Below, piece after piece: positions 19,663 to 28,240 of a stretch of 64,000 bases of DNA. The stretch is from Thermolongibacillus altinsuensis (GTDB lineage Bacteria > Bacillota > Bacilli > Bacillales > Anoxybacillaceae). The notes below the pieces were generated by a model, which was given only the letters and a program-made list of their open reading frames with translations, made no database searches and was not told where the DNA came from. The translations under genes were made by a program, and so were the position numbers. The DNA is taken from positions 1 to 64,000 of the forward strand of contig NZ_SLUL01000015.1 of NCBI RefSeq assembly GCF_004341205.1, in the 5' to 3' direction. Every line of letters begins with the position of its first letter. The first letter of the stretch is position 1.

Positions 19663-21135
19663 ATGATCGTACCAAACTGGCTACATCAACGAGCCTTTTT
19701 AACTCCCCACCGCATCGCGCTATATGAAGGAGAAAAGGAAATCACGTTTTCGGAATTGCACGAGCTCGCAAAGAAAAAGGCAAAACAATTGTTGCGATTA
19801 GGGGTAAAAAAAGGAGATATTGTTGCTGTACATATGAAAAATAGCGCAAAAATGGTAGAAATTATTCATGCGCTACAATACGTTGGCGCGATTGCGCTTT
19901 TGCAAAATATACGTCTTACGCGTGAAGAATTAATATGGCAATTACGGGATAGTCAAGCTTCGTTCGTCATTTGTGATCATGCTCAATCTTTGCAGCCAAT
20001 GGACAATGACATCCAATTAATCGAATGGGCCGAACTCGAAACCGTCCCTGAACAAGAGGGAATGCTGCAAACAACATACAATCTGGATGATGTTGCGACG
20101 ATCATGTATACGTCAGGAACGACTGGAAAGCCAAAAGGAGTCATGCAAACGTACGGAAATCATTGGTGGAGCGCCATTGGATCGGCATTAAATCTGGGAT
20201 TGCATATGGATGATTGTTGGTTGGCAGCCGTGCCATTTTTCCATGTGAGCGGTTTTTCGATTTTAATGCGCAGTGTTATTTACGGAATGAGTGTGTATAT
20301 ATTGCCGCAGTTTGATGCTAAAAAAGCAAATGAAATCATTTTACAACAAAAAGCAACGATCATGTCCGTTGTCAGCACGATGTTACAACAAATGCTTCGT
20401 GAATTGAACGAGCCATATCCGTCAACGTTCCGCTGCATGCTTCTCGGAGGCGGGCCCGCACCGCGAGCGTTGCTCGATGAATGCGCGCGTCGACATATCC
20501 CTGTGTATCAAACATACGGAATGACGGAAACAGCTTCGCAAGTGGTTACATTGCCTCCAGAGTATTTATCGAAACGCGGATCAGCAGGAAAGCCGCTTTT
20601 CCCTGTACAAATTCGCATCGAAAAAGATGGAAAAGAAGCGAAAGCGAATGAAGCAGGGGAAATTGTCGTAAAAGGTCCGAATGTGATGAAGGGATACTTA
20701 TATCGTGAAGAAGAAACGAAAAAAGTGTTAAAAGACGGTTGGTTTTATACAGGAGATATTGGGTATGTTGACGAAGACGGGTTTTTATATGTTTTAGACC
20801 GCCGTTCGGATTTAATTATTTCTGGCGGGGAAAATGTGTATCCGGCTGAGGTGGAATCCGTTTTATTAGAGCATAAAGCAGTCAAAGAGGCAGGGGTAAT
20901 CGGAATCGATGATGAAAAATGGGGCCAAGTTCCATGCGCGTTCGTCGTAGTGCATGAGGATGAGGTCGTGACAGAGGAAGAATTACAGCAGTTTTGTGAG
21001 CAAAAATTAGCAAAATATAAAGTTCCAAAGCAATTTTATTTTGTGAACAATTTGCCACGCAACGCTTCAAACAAATTGTTGCGAAGAGAGTTGCTTTCGC
21101 TTCTTACAGGTGAGGGACGAAGCGATGAACGTTAA
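19663..21135 (+). CDS. menE: o-Succinylbenzoate-CoA ligase MenE
   Basis: ANL-superfamily ligase activating o-succinylbenzoate. AMP-binding motifs are MYTSGTTGKPKGVMQTYGNHWW (P-loop), YGMTETASQ, GDIGYVDEDGFLYVLDRRSDLII and the C-terminal lysine region PRNASNKLLRREL. ATG 19663 has AGGAGG eight bases upstream; an ATG six bases earlier is too close. 490 residues. It overlaps menC by 11 bp. Confidence 0.94.
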   Translation: MIVPNWLHQRAFLTPHRIALYEGEKEITFSELHELAKKKAKQLLRLGVKKGDIVAVHMKNSAKMVEIIHALQYVGAIALLQNIRLTREELIWQLRDSQASFVICDHAQSLQPMDNDIQLIEWAELETVPEQEGMLQTTYNLDDVATIMYTSGTTGKPKGVMQTYGNHWWSAIGSALNLGLHMDDCWLAAVPFFHVSGFSILMRSVIYGMSVYILPQFDAKKANEIILQQKATIMSVVSTMLQQMLRELNEPYPSTFRCMLLGGGPAPRALLDECARRHIPVYQTYGMTETASQVVTLPPEYLSKRGSAGKPLFPVQIRIEKDGKEAKANEAGEIVVKGPNVMKGYLYREEETKKVLKDGWFYTGDIGYVDEDGFLYVLDRRSDLIISGGENVYPAEVESVLLEHKAVKEAGVIGIDDEKWGQVPCAFVVVHEDEVVTEEELQQFCEQKLAKYKVPKQFYFVNNLPRNASNKLLRRELLSLLTGEGRSDER

Positions 21136-22228
21136 AAGGGTGACGCTTTATCATGTTGTAATGAGATTGCGATCTCCGTTTGTCACCAGTCTTGAAACCG
21201 TTCAAGATCGCGATGTCATCATTGTTGAAGTAGAAGATGCAGATGGAGTGATTGGCTGGGGAGAGTGCGTGGCCTTTTCAACCCCTTGGTATACGGAAGA
21301 AACGATTAAAACGTGTTGGCACATGCTTGAAGATTTCCTCATCCCCTCCATTCTTTCAGCAACGATCGAGCATCCGGATCAAGTTTCAACCTTATTTGAG
21401 CATGTGAAACGAAATCATATGGCGAAAGCAAGCATGGAAATGGCGATTTGGGATTTATATGCAAAAAGGCAACGAATTTCACTTTCGAAAGCCCTCGGTG
21501 GGGTGCGAACTAAAATTGAAGTCGGTGTCGTCGTTGGCACAGAGAAAATGAGCGACTGTTTGAAAATGATTGAAGCGTATATGGAGCAAGGATATAAACG
21601 GGTAAAAGTAAAAATTAAACCGGAGAATGACTATGAATGGTTAAAGGAAATTCGACGCCATTTTCCAGAGATTCCGCTTATGGCTGATGCGAATTCGGCC
21701 TATTCGTTAAAAGACGTTGAGCGATTAAAAGCGTTAGAGGAATTTCAATTAATGATGATTGAACAGCCGCTCGCAAGCGATGATTTGATTGAACATGCCT
21801 TTTTACAAAAACAAATAAAGACGCCGATTTGCTTGGATGAAAGCATTGCGACCTATCATGATGCAAAAGTAGCTCTTGAGCTTGGCAGCTGCCAAGTGAT
21901 TAATATTAAAATTGGCCGGGTGGGCGGACTGACAGCAGCGAAGCGAATTCATGATTTATGCCAAAAATATCATGTGGAGGTTTGGTGCGGGGGAATGTTG
22001 GAAACAGGCATTTCCCGTGCGCATAATATCGCTTTAGCCTCCCTCCCGCATTTTACAATACCAGGGGATATTTCCGCATCATCGCGCTATTGGGAAAAAG
22101 ACATCATCATTCCTGAAATTATCGTCAACAATGGAGAAGTGGACGTTCCCGATCGGTTTGGAATCGGAATCGATGTTGACCGAAATACATTAGCTAAAAA
22201 AGCGGTGTATCGTCAAATATTTGAATGA
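21125..22228 (+). CDS. menC: o-Succinylbenzoate synthase MenC
   Basis: Enolase-superfamily dehydratase forming o-succinylbenzoate. KVKIKP carries the catalytic Lys, metal ligands occur in DANSAY, EQPL and LDES, and NIKIGRVGG holds the second Lys. 367 residues, normal. Start ATG 21125 has GGTGAGGG eight or so bases upstream. Last gene of the men operon. Some family members also racemise N-acyl amino acids, but the operon points to menaquinone. Confidence 0.93.
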   Translation: MNVKRVTLYHVVMRLRSPFVTSLETVQDRDVIIVEVEDADGVIGWGECVAFSTPWYTEETIKTCWHMLEDFLIPSILSATIEHPDQVSTLFEHVKRNHMAKASMEMAIWDLYAKRQRISLSKALGGVRTKIEVGVVVGTEKMSDCLKMIEAYMEQGYKRVKVKIKPENDYEWLKEIRRHFPEIPLMADANSAYSLKDVERLKALEEFQLMMIEQPLASDDLIEHAFLQKQIKTPICLDESIATYHDAKVALELGSCQVINIKIGRVGGLTAAKRIHDLCQKYHVEVWCGGMLETGISRAHNIALASLPHFTIPGDISASSRYWEKDIIIPEIIVNNGEVDVPDRFGIGIDVDRNTLAKKAVYRQIFE

Positions 22229-22283
22229 AAAGCAAATGTAGTGTAATATACTTACTAGGGTATAAAAGAAAGGGAGATGAAAA

Positions 22284-22844
22284 ATGGGTGGACATCGATT
22301 TAAACCCGAAAAGGCAAGCAAGTTGTTAGATCCGAAGCGTTACGAGTTGTTGCAGCCGGAGAAAATGGTTCGAGAATTTGGCATTCAAAAAGAAGATATG
22401 GTCGCTGATTTAGGAGCAGGGAATGGCTTTTTTACATTGCCAATGGCGCTTTATGCAAAAAAAGTATTTGCGGTTGATATTGAGCCGAAAATGCTTGAAT
22501 TGCTGAAGGAGCGTGCAAGTGAACAAGGAATTGAAAATGTTCAGCTTATTGAAAGCGATTTAGACCACATTCGTTTAGAAGATGATTCCGTTGATAAAGC
22601 GTTAGCGGCGTTTGTTTTACATGAAGTACCGAATTTAGAGCGAACGTTGACAGAAATCAAGCGAATTTTAAAACCGAATGGAACGTTGTTGATCATTGAA
22701 TGGGAAGCGGTTGAATCAGAAATGGGGCCGCCGATTCATGAGCGTATTGCTTCAGATGTATTAGCAGCAAAAGCGAAGGAACATGGGTTTACGGTTGAGA
22801 TGATTCATCCGCATCCATCATTTTATGTGCTTGTGGCAAAATGA
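22284..22844 (+). CDS. Class I SAM-dependent methyltransferase
   Basis: 186 residues with a Rossmann-type methyltransferase core: the glycine motif VADLGAGNGFFTLP (about residues 40-53), the acidic end of strand 2 in VFAVDIEPKM, the motif II region SVDKALAAFVLHEVPN and the motif III region LKPNGTLLIIEW. The substrate cannot be read. It is not MenG/UbiE by length and N-terminus, although it follows the men operon. It has its own ribosome site (AAAGGGAG) after a 55-base gap, and the next gene starts 11 bases after its stop, suggesting co-transcription. Confidence 0.82.
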   Translation: MGGHRFKPEKASKLLDPKRYELLQPEKMVREFGIQKEDMVADLGAGNGFFTLPMALYAKKVFAVDIEPKMLELLKERASEQGIENVQLIESDLDHIRLEDDSVDKALAAFVLHEVPNLERTLTEIKRILKPNGTLLIIEWEAVESEMGPPIHERIASDVLAAKAKEHGFTVEMIHPHPSFYVLVAK

Positions 22845-22854
22845 GGTGATCGGA

Positions 22855-23223
22855 GTGAAAAAGCTTTTTCTTTTTTTGCTCAGCGTTGTGTGGATGATGA
22901 CGGGTTGTTCTTCAGAAAGCGGTTATAAAAATGTTGCTGTCGATGAAGCTGAAAAACTGATTGCCGAGGGAAAAGTGGAAGTGATTGATGTACGTACACA
23001 AGAAGAATTTGCATCTGGACATATTCCAGGAGCAAAGTTGCTTCCATTGCAAGAAATAGAAAGCAGAATGGATGAACTGGATAAAGAAAAAACGTATCTT
23101 GTCGTTTGCCGTTCAGGAAACCGTTCTGCACAGGCAAGTGAAATATTAGTAAAAGAAGGATTTAAACACATTTACAATATGACAGGCGGCATGAATGAAT
23201 GGAAAGGAGACGTTGAACAATAA
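22855..23223 (+). CDS. Rhodanese-domain lipoprotein
   Basis: 122 residues. A signal peptide ends in the lipobox MMTGC (Cys18), so the protein is probably anchored outside the membrane. The rhodanese domain follows, with IDVRTQEEFASGHIPGA and the active loop CRSGNRS (Cys85). It probably handles sulfane sulfur or thiols at the cell surface; the substrate is unknown. The GTG start is preceded by GGTGATCGGAG and the preceding gene ends ten bases earlier. Confidence 0.88.
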   Translation: MKKLFLFLLSVVWMMTGCSSESGYKNVAVDEAEKLIAEGKVEVIDVRTQEEFASGHIPGAKLLPLQEIESRMDELDKEKTYLVVCRSGNRSAQASEILVKEGFKHIYNMTGGMNEWKGDVEQ

Positions 23224-23226
23224 AAA

Positions 23227-23253
23227 GGAGGTCGGAATGCCGACCTCCTTTTT
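23227..23253. terminator. Bidirectional terminator
   Basis: Perfect 9-bp stem GGAGGTCGG / CCGACCTCC with A run before and T run after, between the rhodanese gene and convergent cydB. Confidence 0.93.
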
Positions 23254-24280
23254 ATTGATATCCTTTGGCTGTTTCTTTTGAAATTTTTTCTTTAAACAGT
23301 TTATAGCTCCATAGTTGATAGCCGATGACGATTGGGACCATGACGATGGCAACGCCAAGCATAATTTTTAAGTTTAATTCACTTCCGGCAGCCTCAAATA
23401 ACGTCGTGCTATATTTGTCAGCGATACGCGATGGAAGCATGTTTGGGAACATGCCGATAAACCCTGTTGCCATCATTGAAAAAATGGTGAGGCAAATGTT
23501 TGTGAACGCTAAGCCAATTCGTTTTTGCCAAACAAACAACAGAGTCAGCAGAGAAGCGACAAACGCCAGCGCAGGAATGATCCATAATACAGGAAGTTTC
23601 GTAAAGTTTGTGAATAATGGTGTTCGGTTGCTTGTTGCAACGAAGAAAATCGCTAATATACCTGCTGCAACGACAGAAGCAGGTCGAGCGATACGATAAG
23701 CGCGATCCGCGACATCCCCCGTCGTTTTAATCATAATCCATAGCGAACCAGAAACGATAAATAAACTAATAAATAGCAATCCACCGAGAATGCCATATGG
23801 ATGAAGCAAACTTAAAAGCGTTCCTTCGTAGCCAGAAGGACCGATTTTCAATCCGTAATAAAGGTTGGCAAAAGTGACGCCAAATAAGAAAGATAAAGCC
23901 ACGCTGCTGCCAAAAAACGACCATTTCCATGAATTTTGCCATCTTGGCGACTCTTCTTTATGCATAAACTCTAGACCAGCTGCCCGGAAAAAGAGGGCGA
24001 ATAAAATCAGCATCATCGGTGTATATAAATAGCTAAACATATTGGCATAAGTGGTAGGGAAAGCAGCGAAAGTCGCTCCCCCTGCCGTAATCAACCATAC
24101 TTCGTTTCCGCCCCAGAACGGTCCGACCGCCTCTTGTAATTGATTGCGCTCTTGACGGTTTTTTGTGATGAAAGGGAATAACATGCCTGTTCCAAGTGTA
24201 TATCCATCAAGAATAAAATAAACCGTCCAAATTAATCCCCATAAACCAAACCAAATAATCGCGAGTGTTTCATGAGACAT
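23252..24280 (-). CDS. cydB: Cytochrome bd-type quinol oxidase subunit II
   Basis: 342 residues with about nine hydrophobic helices. The N-terminus IIWFGLWGLIWTVYFILDGYTLGTGML is the CydB signature, and FWGGNEVWLITAGGATFAAFP is also diagnostic. It pairs with CydA, whose 3' end overlaps its ATG by 11 bp. The complex oxidises menaquinol and reduces oxygen with high affinity. A second, divergent bd pair lies at 31422-33821. Confidence 0.93.
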   Translation of the reverse strand: MSHETLAIIWFGLWGLIWTVYFILDGYTLGTGMLFPFITKNRQERNQLQEAVGPFWGGNEVWLITAGGATFAAFPTTYANMFSYLYTPMMLILFALFFRAAGLEFMHKEESPRWQNSWKWSFFGSSVALSFLFGVTFANLYYGLKIGPSGYEGTLLSLLHPYGILGGLLFISLFIVSGSLWIMIKTTGDVADRAYRIARPASVVAAGILAIFFVATSNRTPLFTNFTKLPVLWIIPALAFVASLLTLLFVWQKRIGLAFTNICLTIFSMMATGFIGMFPNMLPSRIADKYSTTLFEAAGSELNLKIMLGVAIVMVPIVIGYQLWSYKLFKEKISKETAKGYQ

Positions 24281-25619
24281 GCTGAACTTCCCCTCCTTTC
24301 ACATCGCTAGAAGCGTAAGGGCCTTTTTTCGCATATTTAATCATTAAGTAAACATCGGCGATTAATAAAATCGTGTAGAAAATAACAAGACTGACAAGAG
24401 AGAAAATGATTTGTGATAACGAAATCGGTGATACGGCTTCAGCTGTTCGCATTAATCCGTATACGGTCCAAGGCTGGCGTCCAACTTCCGCAACCGTCCA
24501 TCCAGCGTTAATCGCAATGTAAGGAAGTAAAACGGAATACATGACTAGTTTTAAATACCGTTTGGATTCAAGCAATTTATTTTTGCGGTATAAATAAAAT
24601 CCGTACCAAACGACAGCTAAAAAGTAAAGTCCGAGCGCAACCATGAGTCGGAATGAATAAAATACGATTGTGACATTTGGACGTTCATCTTTTGGAATTT
24701 GATCAAATCCTGTTACTTTTCCATCGAAAGAATGGGTATAGAAGTAGCTGCCTAGCTTCGGAATCGTTAAAAACTCGACAAGGTTGCGTTCATTTTCTGG
24801 ATCAGGAATTTGAATAATATGGAAAGGTAATCCTTCTTGTGTTTCCCAAACCGCTTCTAATGCAGCTCCTTTTGCTGGTTGCATTTTCGCAGCAAAGGAA
24901 GCCGATTTGTGTCCGATAAACGGCGTTGCAGTTGCTGCAACTAATCCGAAAATCAGCGCATATTTAAATGATTTTTGGAAAAACTCTACATGTTGTTTGC
25001 GCAATAAATGGTAGGCGCTGACGGCCATGACAAAGAATGAACCGACGATATAACAGCTAACAACGGTATGAACGAACATATGCCATGCATAAGGGTTCGT
25101 GACGAGCGCCCAGAAATTCTCGAGTTCCACCCGTCCGTTACGCAAAACATATCCGACTGGATTTTGCATAAAACCGTTTGCCGTAATGATCCAAAGGGCT
25201 GAAATGTTTGTTCCTAATGCAACCATCCACATCGAAAAAGCGCGAAGCTTTGGCGAGATTTTATCTTTTCCAAAGAGCCAAATCCCCATAAACGTCGATT
25301 CTAAAAAGAAAGCAGCTAATGCTTCAATGGCAAGCGGGGATCCAAAAATATCTCCCATGTACTTTGAATACTCGGACCAGTTTGTCCCAAATTGAAACTC
25401 CATTGTAATTCCGGTAACGACACCGAGGACGAAGTTAATCGTGAACAACTTTCCCCAAAAGTCTGCCATTTGGCGATAAAGCGGGTTTTTTGTCCGCACA
25501 TATTGTGTTTCCATAAAAGCCACTAAAATGACTAAGCCAATTGTTAACGGAACGAATAAAAAATGATAAAAGACCGTGATCGCAAACTGAAAACGGCTCA
25601 GCAACAAAACGTCGCTCAT
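24270..25619 (-). CDS. cydA: Cytochrome bd-type quinol oxidase subunit I
   Basis: 449 residues. The conserved haem region FQFAITVFYHFLFVP carries the His ligand near residue 19, a His in AWHMFVHTVV fits the haem b558 ligand, and GRQPWTVYG is the family signature. The Q loop is short, as in Gram-positive enzymes. ATG 25619 follows GGAGGTGG; the upstream GTG is part of that ribosome site. Upstream 25629-25780 should hold the promoter, but I see no clear Rex or ResD site. Confidence 0.93.
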   Translation of the reverse strand: MSDVLLLSRFQFAITVFYHFLFVPLTIGLVILVAFMETQYVRTKNPLYRQMADFWGKLFTINFVLGVVTGITMEFQFGTNWSEYSKYMGDIFGSPLAIEALAAFFLESTFMGIWLFGKDKISPKLRAFSMWMVALGTNISALWIITANGFMQNPVGYVLRNGRVELENFWALVTNPYAWHMFVHTVVSCYIVGSFFVMAVSAYHLLRKQHVEFFQKSFKYALIFGLVAATATPFIGHKSASFAAKMQPAKGAALEAVWETQEGLPFHIIQIPDPENERNLVEFLTIPKLGSYFYTHSFDGKVTGFDQIPKDERPNVTIVFYSFRLMVALGLYFLAVVWYGFYLYRKNKLLESKRYLKLVMYSVLLPYIAINAGWTVAEVGRQPWTVYGLMRTAEAVSPISLSQIIFSLVSLVIFYTILLIADVYLMIKYAKKGPYASSDVKGGEVQHVS

Positions 25620-25789
25620 CGTTTCCACCTCCAGAACACATTTTTAATTAATATTTTCTTTATATAAGATTAAAGCGAATTTGTGAGGAATGTACGGAAG
25701 AAATGTTGCGAAAATGTGGCGATAAATTGACGAAAATATGGCTTTTTACGTTTTTTTACATTATTAACATTGTTAATAGTGTTATAGCA

Positions 25790-25822
25790 AAAAATCCCCT
25801 GCGTCATTCGCAGGGGATTTTT
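25790..25822. terminator. Bidirectional terminator
   Basis: Stem AAAATCCCCTGCG / CGCAGGGGATTTT with TCATT loop. It lies just beyond the stop codon of the DUF1540 gene on the minus strand. Confidence 0.9.
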
Positions 25823-25824
25823 GA

Positions 25825-25986
25825 TTATTCGGCAGAATTTGGCTTAAACGTTTTACAGTCGGTTTCATGAGAACTAGAAGCGTTTGATCCTGCATGGCTG
25901 ACCACGTAAATCGAATCGGCGCTGCATTTGTTTCCTTGGGCCCAGAAATGACAGTTTTTAACCTCACAAAGGACATCTTTTGCCAT
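25825..25986 (-). CDS. DUF1540 small cysteine-rich protein
   Basis: 53 residues: DVLCEVKNCHFWAQGNKCSADSIYVVS then a Cys near the end. Cys7, Cys12, Cys21 and Cys44 suggest a metal-binding fold; the CxxxxCxxWxxGNxCxAxxI pattern is DUF1540. The start is set by AAAGGAGGGAGA seven bases upstream. Function unknown; such proteins are often sporulation-associated. It is divergent from the Fur-boxed cluster. Confidence 0.88.
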   Translation of the reverse strand: MAKDVLCEVKNCHFWAQGNKCSADSIYVVSHAGSNASSSHETDCKTFKPNSAE

Positions 25987-26089
25987 ATATCTCCCTCCTT
26001 TCCTTGTACGAATATAGTTTTGACAAAGCTTTTCACAGTCATAACTTGAAAAAAGCGCTAAAAACAATGAGAATTTTTATCATTGAACG

Positions 26090-26119
26090 TTGACATAGAT
26101 AATCATTCTCAATTAGAAT
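26090..26119 (+). promoter_or_regulatory. Promoter with Fur box
   Basis: TTGACA (26090-26095) and TAGAAT (26114-26119) are 18 bases apart. AGATAATCATTCTCA (26097-26111) fills the spacer and matches the 7-1-7 Fur palindrome TGATAATnATTATCA at most positions. A second Fur-like half pair lies near 26067-26085. Iron repression of the next genes is expected. Confidence 0.78.
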
Positions 26120-26160
26120 AGGTGTAGAATGTTGGAAAAAGCTTTTTCGGAGGGAGTCTT

Positions 26161-26460
26161 ATGTCATCTTTATTGGTAGTAGGTGCGGATCATTTAGGAA
26201 GCATTGCCGATAAATTAAAAAGTTCTGGATTTCGCGAAATTATTCATTTAGATGGGCGAAAAGTGAACATGGTTAAACGCCAAATTCCAGAGCATGTGGA
26301 TATCGTCTTTGTCATGACGGACTACATTAATCATAATTTAGCCAAAGTCATTAAGCAAAAAGCGAAAGACCAGGAGAAGCCGATTTATTTTGTGAAGCGC
26401 TCATGGAGTTCGATTCAGCAAGTGATTCATCAGATTGGTGAGTTGAAAAAAGTGAACTAA
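26161..26460 (+). CDS. DUF2325-family protein
   Basis: 99 residues with LLVVGADHLGSIADKLKSSGF at the N-terminus and DIVFVMTDYINHNLAKVIKQKAK in the middle, the DUF2325 pattern (a small receiver- or Toprim-like alpha/beta fold). The ribosome site CGGAGGGAG is well placed. The gene lies 42 bases behind a Fur-box promoter and is followed by an unknown gene, so it probably acts during iron limitation. The biochemical role is not known. Confidence 0.8.
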   Translation: MSSLLVVGADHLGSIADKLKSSGFREIIHLDGRKVNMVKRQIPEHVDIVFVMTDYINHNLAKVIKQKAKDQEKPIYFVKRSWSSIQQVIHQIGELKKVN

Positions 26461-26481
26461 GGAGGGAAGATAGAGCAAAAC

Positions 26482-26991
26482 ATGATTCGTTATTTATTGA
26501 AGCAAACTTGGAAACGGCCGTTACAACAAATGATTAACGAAGCATTAAAGCATTATTACAGCGTTTCTCCGTCTTGCCGATCGATGTTGACGTTGTTGCA
26601 AGGAATTGATCGTGCATTAAAATACATAACGGTCGTCGATTTTGACACTCCCGTTGATTATTATAAAACAATCGCAGCGGTCACCGATCATTTACTTCAA
26701 TTTGTACGAAACGATCAACAACCTGTCATTTTTTCTTCACTAGGTTCAATGACATTTTTTATTGAGCGAGATTGCGAAACGTGCGTTGTCCCATCACGCG
26801 TGAAAATGTTTGTTTTAGATGATCAAATTCATGTTTATAAGCGAAAAGCAGTGCATTTATGTGAAAGGGAATTCGAAGAAAGACCCGAAACAATTTGTAT
26901 TTATAACGTGTTAACGGGGAAAGTGACAGAAATAATCGACTCTATGAAAGTGTTTACAAATGATCAGCCATTGCTTGAAATAAATAATTGA
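26482..26991 (+). CDS. Uncharacterised protein in a Fur-controlled unit
   Basis: 169 residues that I do not recognise. No signal peptide or membrane segment is visible. The middle contains FFIERDCETCVVPSRVKMFVLDDQIHVYKRKAVHLCE, with three cysteines (CETC and a later CE). AAGGAGGG at 26459-26466 is about 15 bases from the ATG, longer than usual, but no better start exists. It follows the DUF2325 gene by 21 bases, so the two are likely one transcript. Its stop codon is part of the next Fur box. Confidence 0.65.
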   Translation: MIRYLLKQTWKRPLQQMINEALKHYYSVSPSCRSMLTLLQGIDRALKYITVVDFDTPVDYYKTIAAVTDHLLQFVRNDQQPVIFSSLGSMTFFIERDCETCVVPSRVKMFVLDDQIHVYKRKAVHLCEREFEERPETICIYNVLTGKVTEIIDSMKVFTNDQPLLEINN

Positions 26992-27003
26992 TAATGAATA
27001 TCA
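26989..27003 (+). promoter_or_regulatory. Second Fur box
   Basis: TGATAATGAATATCA matches the 7-1-7 Fur palindrome with one mismatch. It begins at the stop codon of the preceding gene and sits 23 bases before the next start, so the downstream small gene has its own iron control. Confidence 0.78.
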
Positions 27004-27025
27004 TTTTAATATAGAGGGAGGAGAA

Positions 27026-27208
27026 ATGGTAGAGGTTTTCTCGGCACCCATTGAGTATGTGAGCGGCGATCCGCATTACATAACGAAAGTTGATACAGAA
27101 GTGTATGCTGGACACATATGTTCCTGTGCATCAAGTCGATTTTCAATCGTTGCGTTGGGCTCGAGAAAAATGGTAAAAAGGTGGGAATTCTCTCCCACCT
27201 TTTTATAA
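27026..27208 (+). CDS. Small iron-responsive ORF, possibly frameshifted
   Basis: Starts at ATG 27026 behind GAGGGAGGAG, directly after a Fur box. As read, the 60-residue product ends KRWEFSPTFL, encoded by the terminator hairpin at 27177-27206, which is not how genes normally end. In another frame the 3' part reads DTYVPVHQVDFQSLRWAREKW and stops at 27174-27176, just before the hairpin. This suggests a one-base indel after about residue 25. No family is recognised. Confidence 0.45.
   Translation: MVEVFSAPIEYVSGDPHYITKVDTEVYAGHICSCASSRFSIVALGSRKMVKRWEFSPTFL
27177..27206. terminator. Bidirectional terminator
   Basis: AAAAAGGTGGGA / TCCCACCTTTTT stem with short loop, between the Fur-boxed small ORF and the convergent nrdF gene. 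Confidence 0.88.
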
Positions 27209-28240
27209 TTCATCAAATCCGTTAATATCCGTTGTCTTGGCATAGGATCTCGGTCTTGCTTCGAAGAAATCGGTTTTTCCAAGATTAATATTTTCATCGC
27301 TAAACACTCGAATCCATGGCATTGAGTTTTCCGTTGCTTCGTACCGATCTTCAAGCCCTAACATTCGCAAACGCTTGTTGCCGAGATATTGAATGTACTT
27401 TGTCATTTCGTTGACGTCGATACCGTCTATTTCTCTCAACACAAAGCGCGACCATTCTATTTCGTATTGGATAGCTTGATCGATATATTCATAAATCCAC
27501 TCTGAAAATGCACCGTGTACATCCACTTCGGGATTTTCCCATAAAACGGCCCGAACGAGCTGTGAGATAAAGTAGCTGTGGCATAGTTCATCCTTATTGA
27601 TGTAGCTAATCATTGTTGACGTTTTTAACATTTTTTGATTGCGCGCTAAGTTGTAAAAAAAGGCGAAACCGGAATAAAAGTTAATTCCTTCTAACACGAG
27701 TGAAGCGACAAGAGCTTGACAGAATGTGTGCACGGTCGGCTGCTGACGAAACGCTTCATATACATTGATGACATGTTTGTTTCTCTCATAAACTTGCGGT
27801 GTCGTTCGCGCGATCTCAAATGCGCGATTTTGTTCGGATAATTTTTCGATCGATGCCAAGACGTAAGAATACGATTGATTATGAACGACTTCTTGCTGTT
27901 CGATAATCGAAAAGATCGCTTTGACGCTTGGATCGGTAATGTATTCTTTCATGATGCCGATGAAATTTGGCTGAACCGAATCTAAAATCGAAAGGAGGCC
28001 GATAATGTGCAAAAATGCATCGCGCTCTCGTTCAGATAACATGTTCCACTGCTTGATGTCATCGGACATGTTAATTTCAAAAGGAGTCCAAAAATTTCCG
28101 AGCAACGTCTTGTAAATATCGTAAAAATGACTGTACTTAATATCGTTCCAGTTTAAAATTCCACTCGCTTTTCCGTTAATGATGCTTGTTGCTTTGTTTG
28201 GGTTTGAAGGCTCTAATAGCTTAACTTTTGTTAACAACAA
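27203..28240 (-). CDS. nrdF: Ribonucleotide reductase class I, beta (radical) subunit
   Basis: R2 protein holding the di-metal centre. Ligand positions are visible: Asp in LLSILDSVQPN (about residue 87), EVVH (Glu117, His120) with the radical Tyr at 124 four residues later, then Glu in LVLEGINFYSGF and the pair in DELCHSYF. Length 345. The longer reading frame starts inside the flavodoxin gene. I place the start at TTG 28240, eight bases after AGGAGGT; it overlaps the flavodoxin end. Whether the metal is iron or manganese cannot be told. Confidence 0.9.
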   Translation of the reverse strand: MLLTKVKLLEPSNPNKATSIINGKASGILNWNDIKYSHFYDIYKTLLGNFWTPFEINMSDDIKQWNMLSERERDAFLHIIGLLSILDSVQPNFIGIMKEYITDPSVKAIFSIIEQQEVVHNQSYSYVLASIEKLSEQNRAFEIARTTPQVYERNKHVINVYEAFRQQPTVHTFCQALVASLVLEGINFYSGFAFFYNLARNQKMLKTSTMISYINKDELCHSYFISQLVRAVLWENPEVDVHGAFSEWIYEYIDQAIQYEIEWSRFVLREIDGIDVNEMTKYIQYLGNKRLRMLGLEDRYEATENSMPWIRVFSDENINLGKTDFFEARPRSYAKTTDINGFDEL

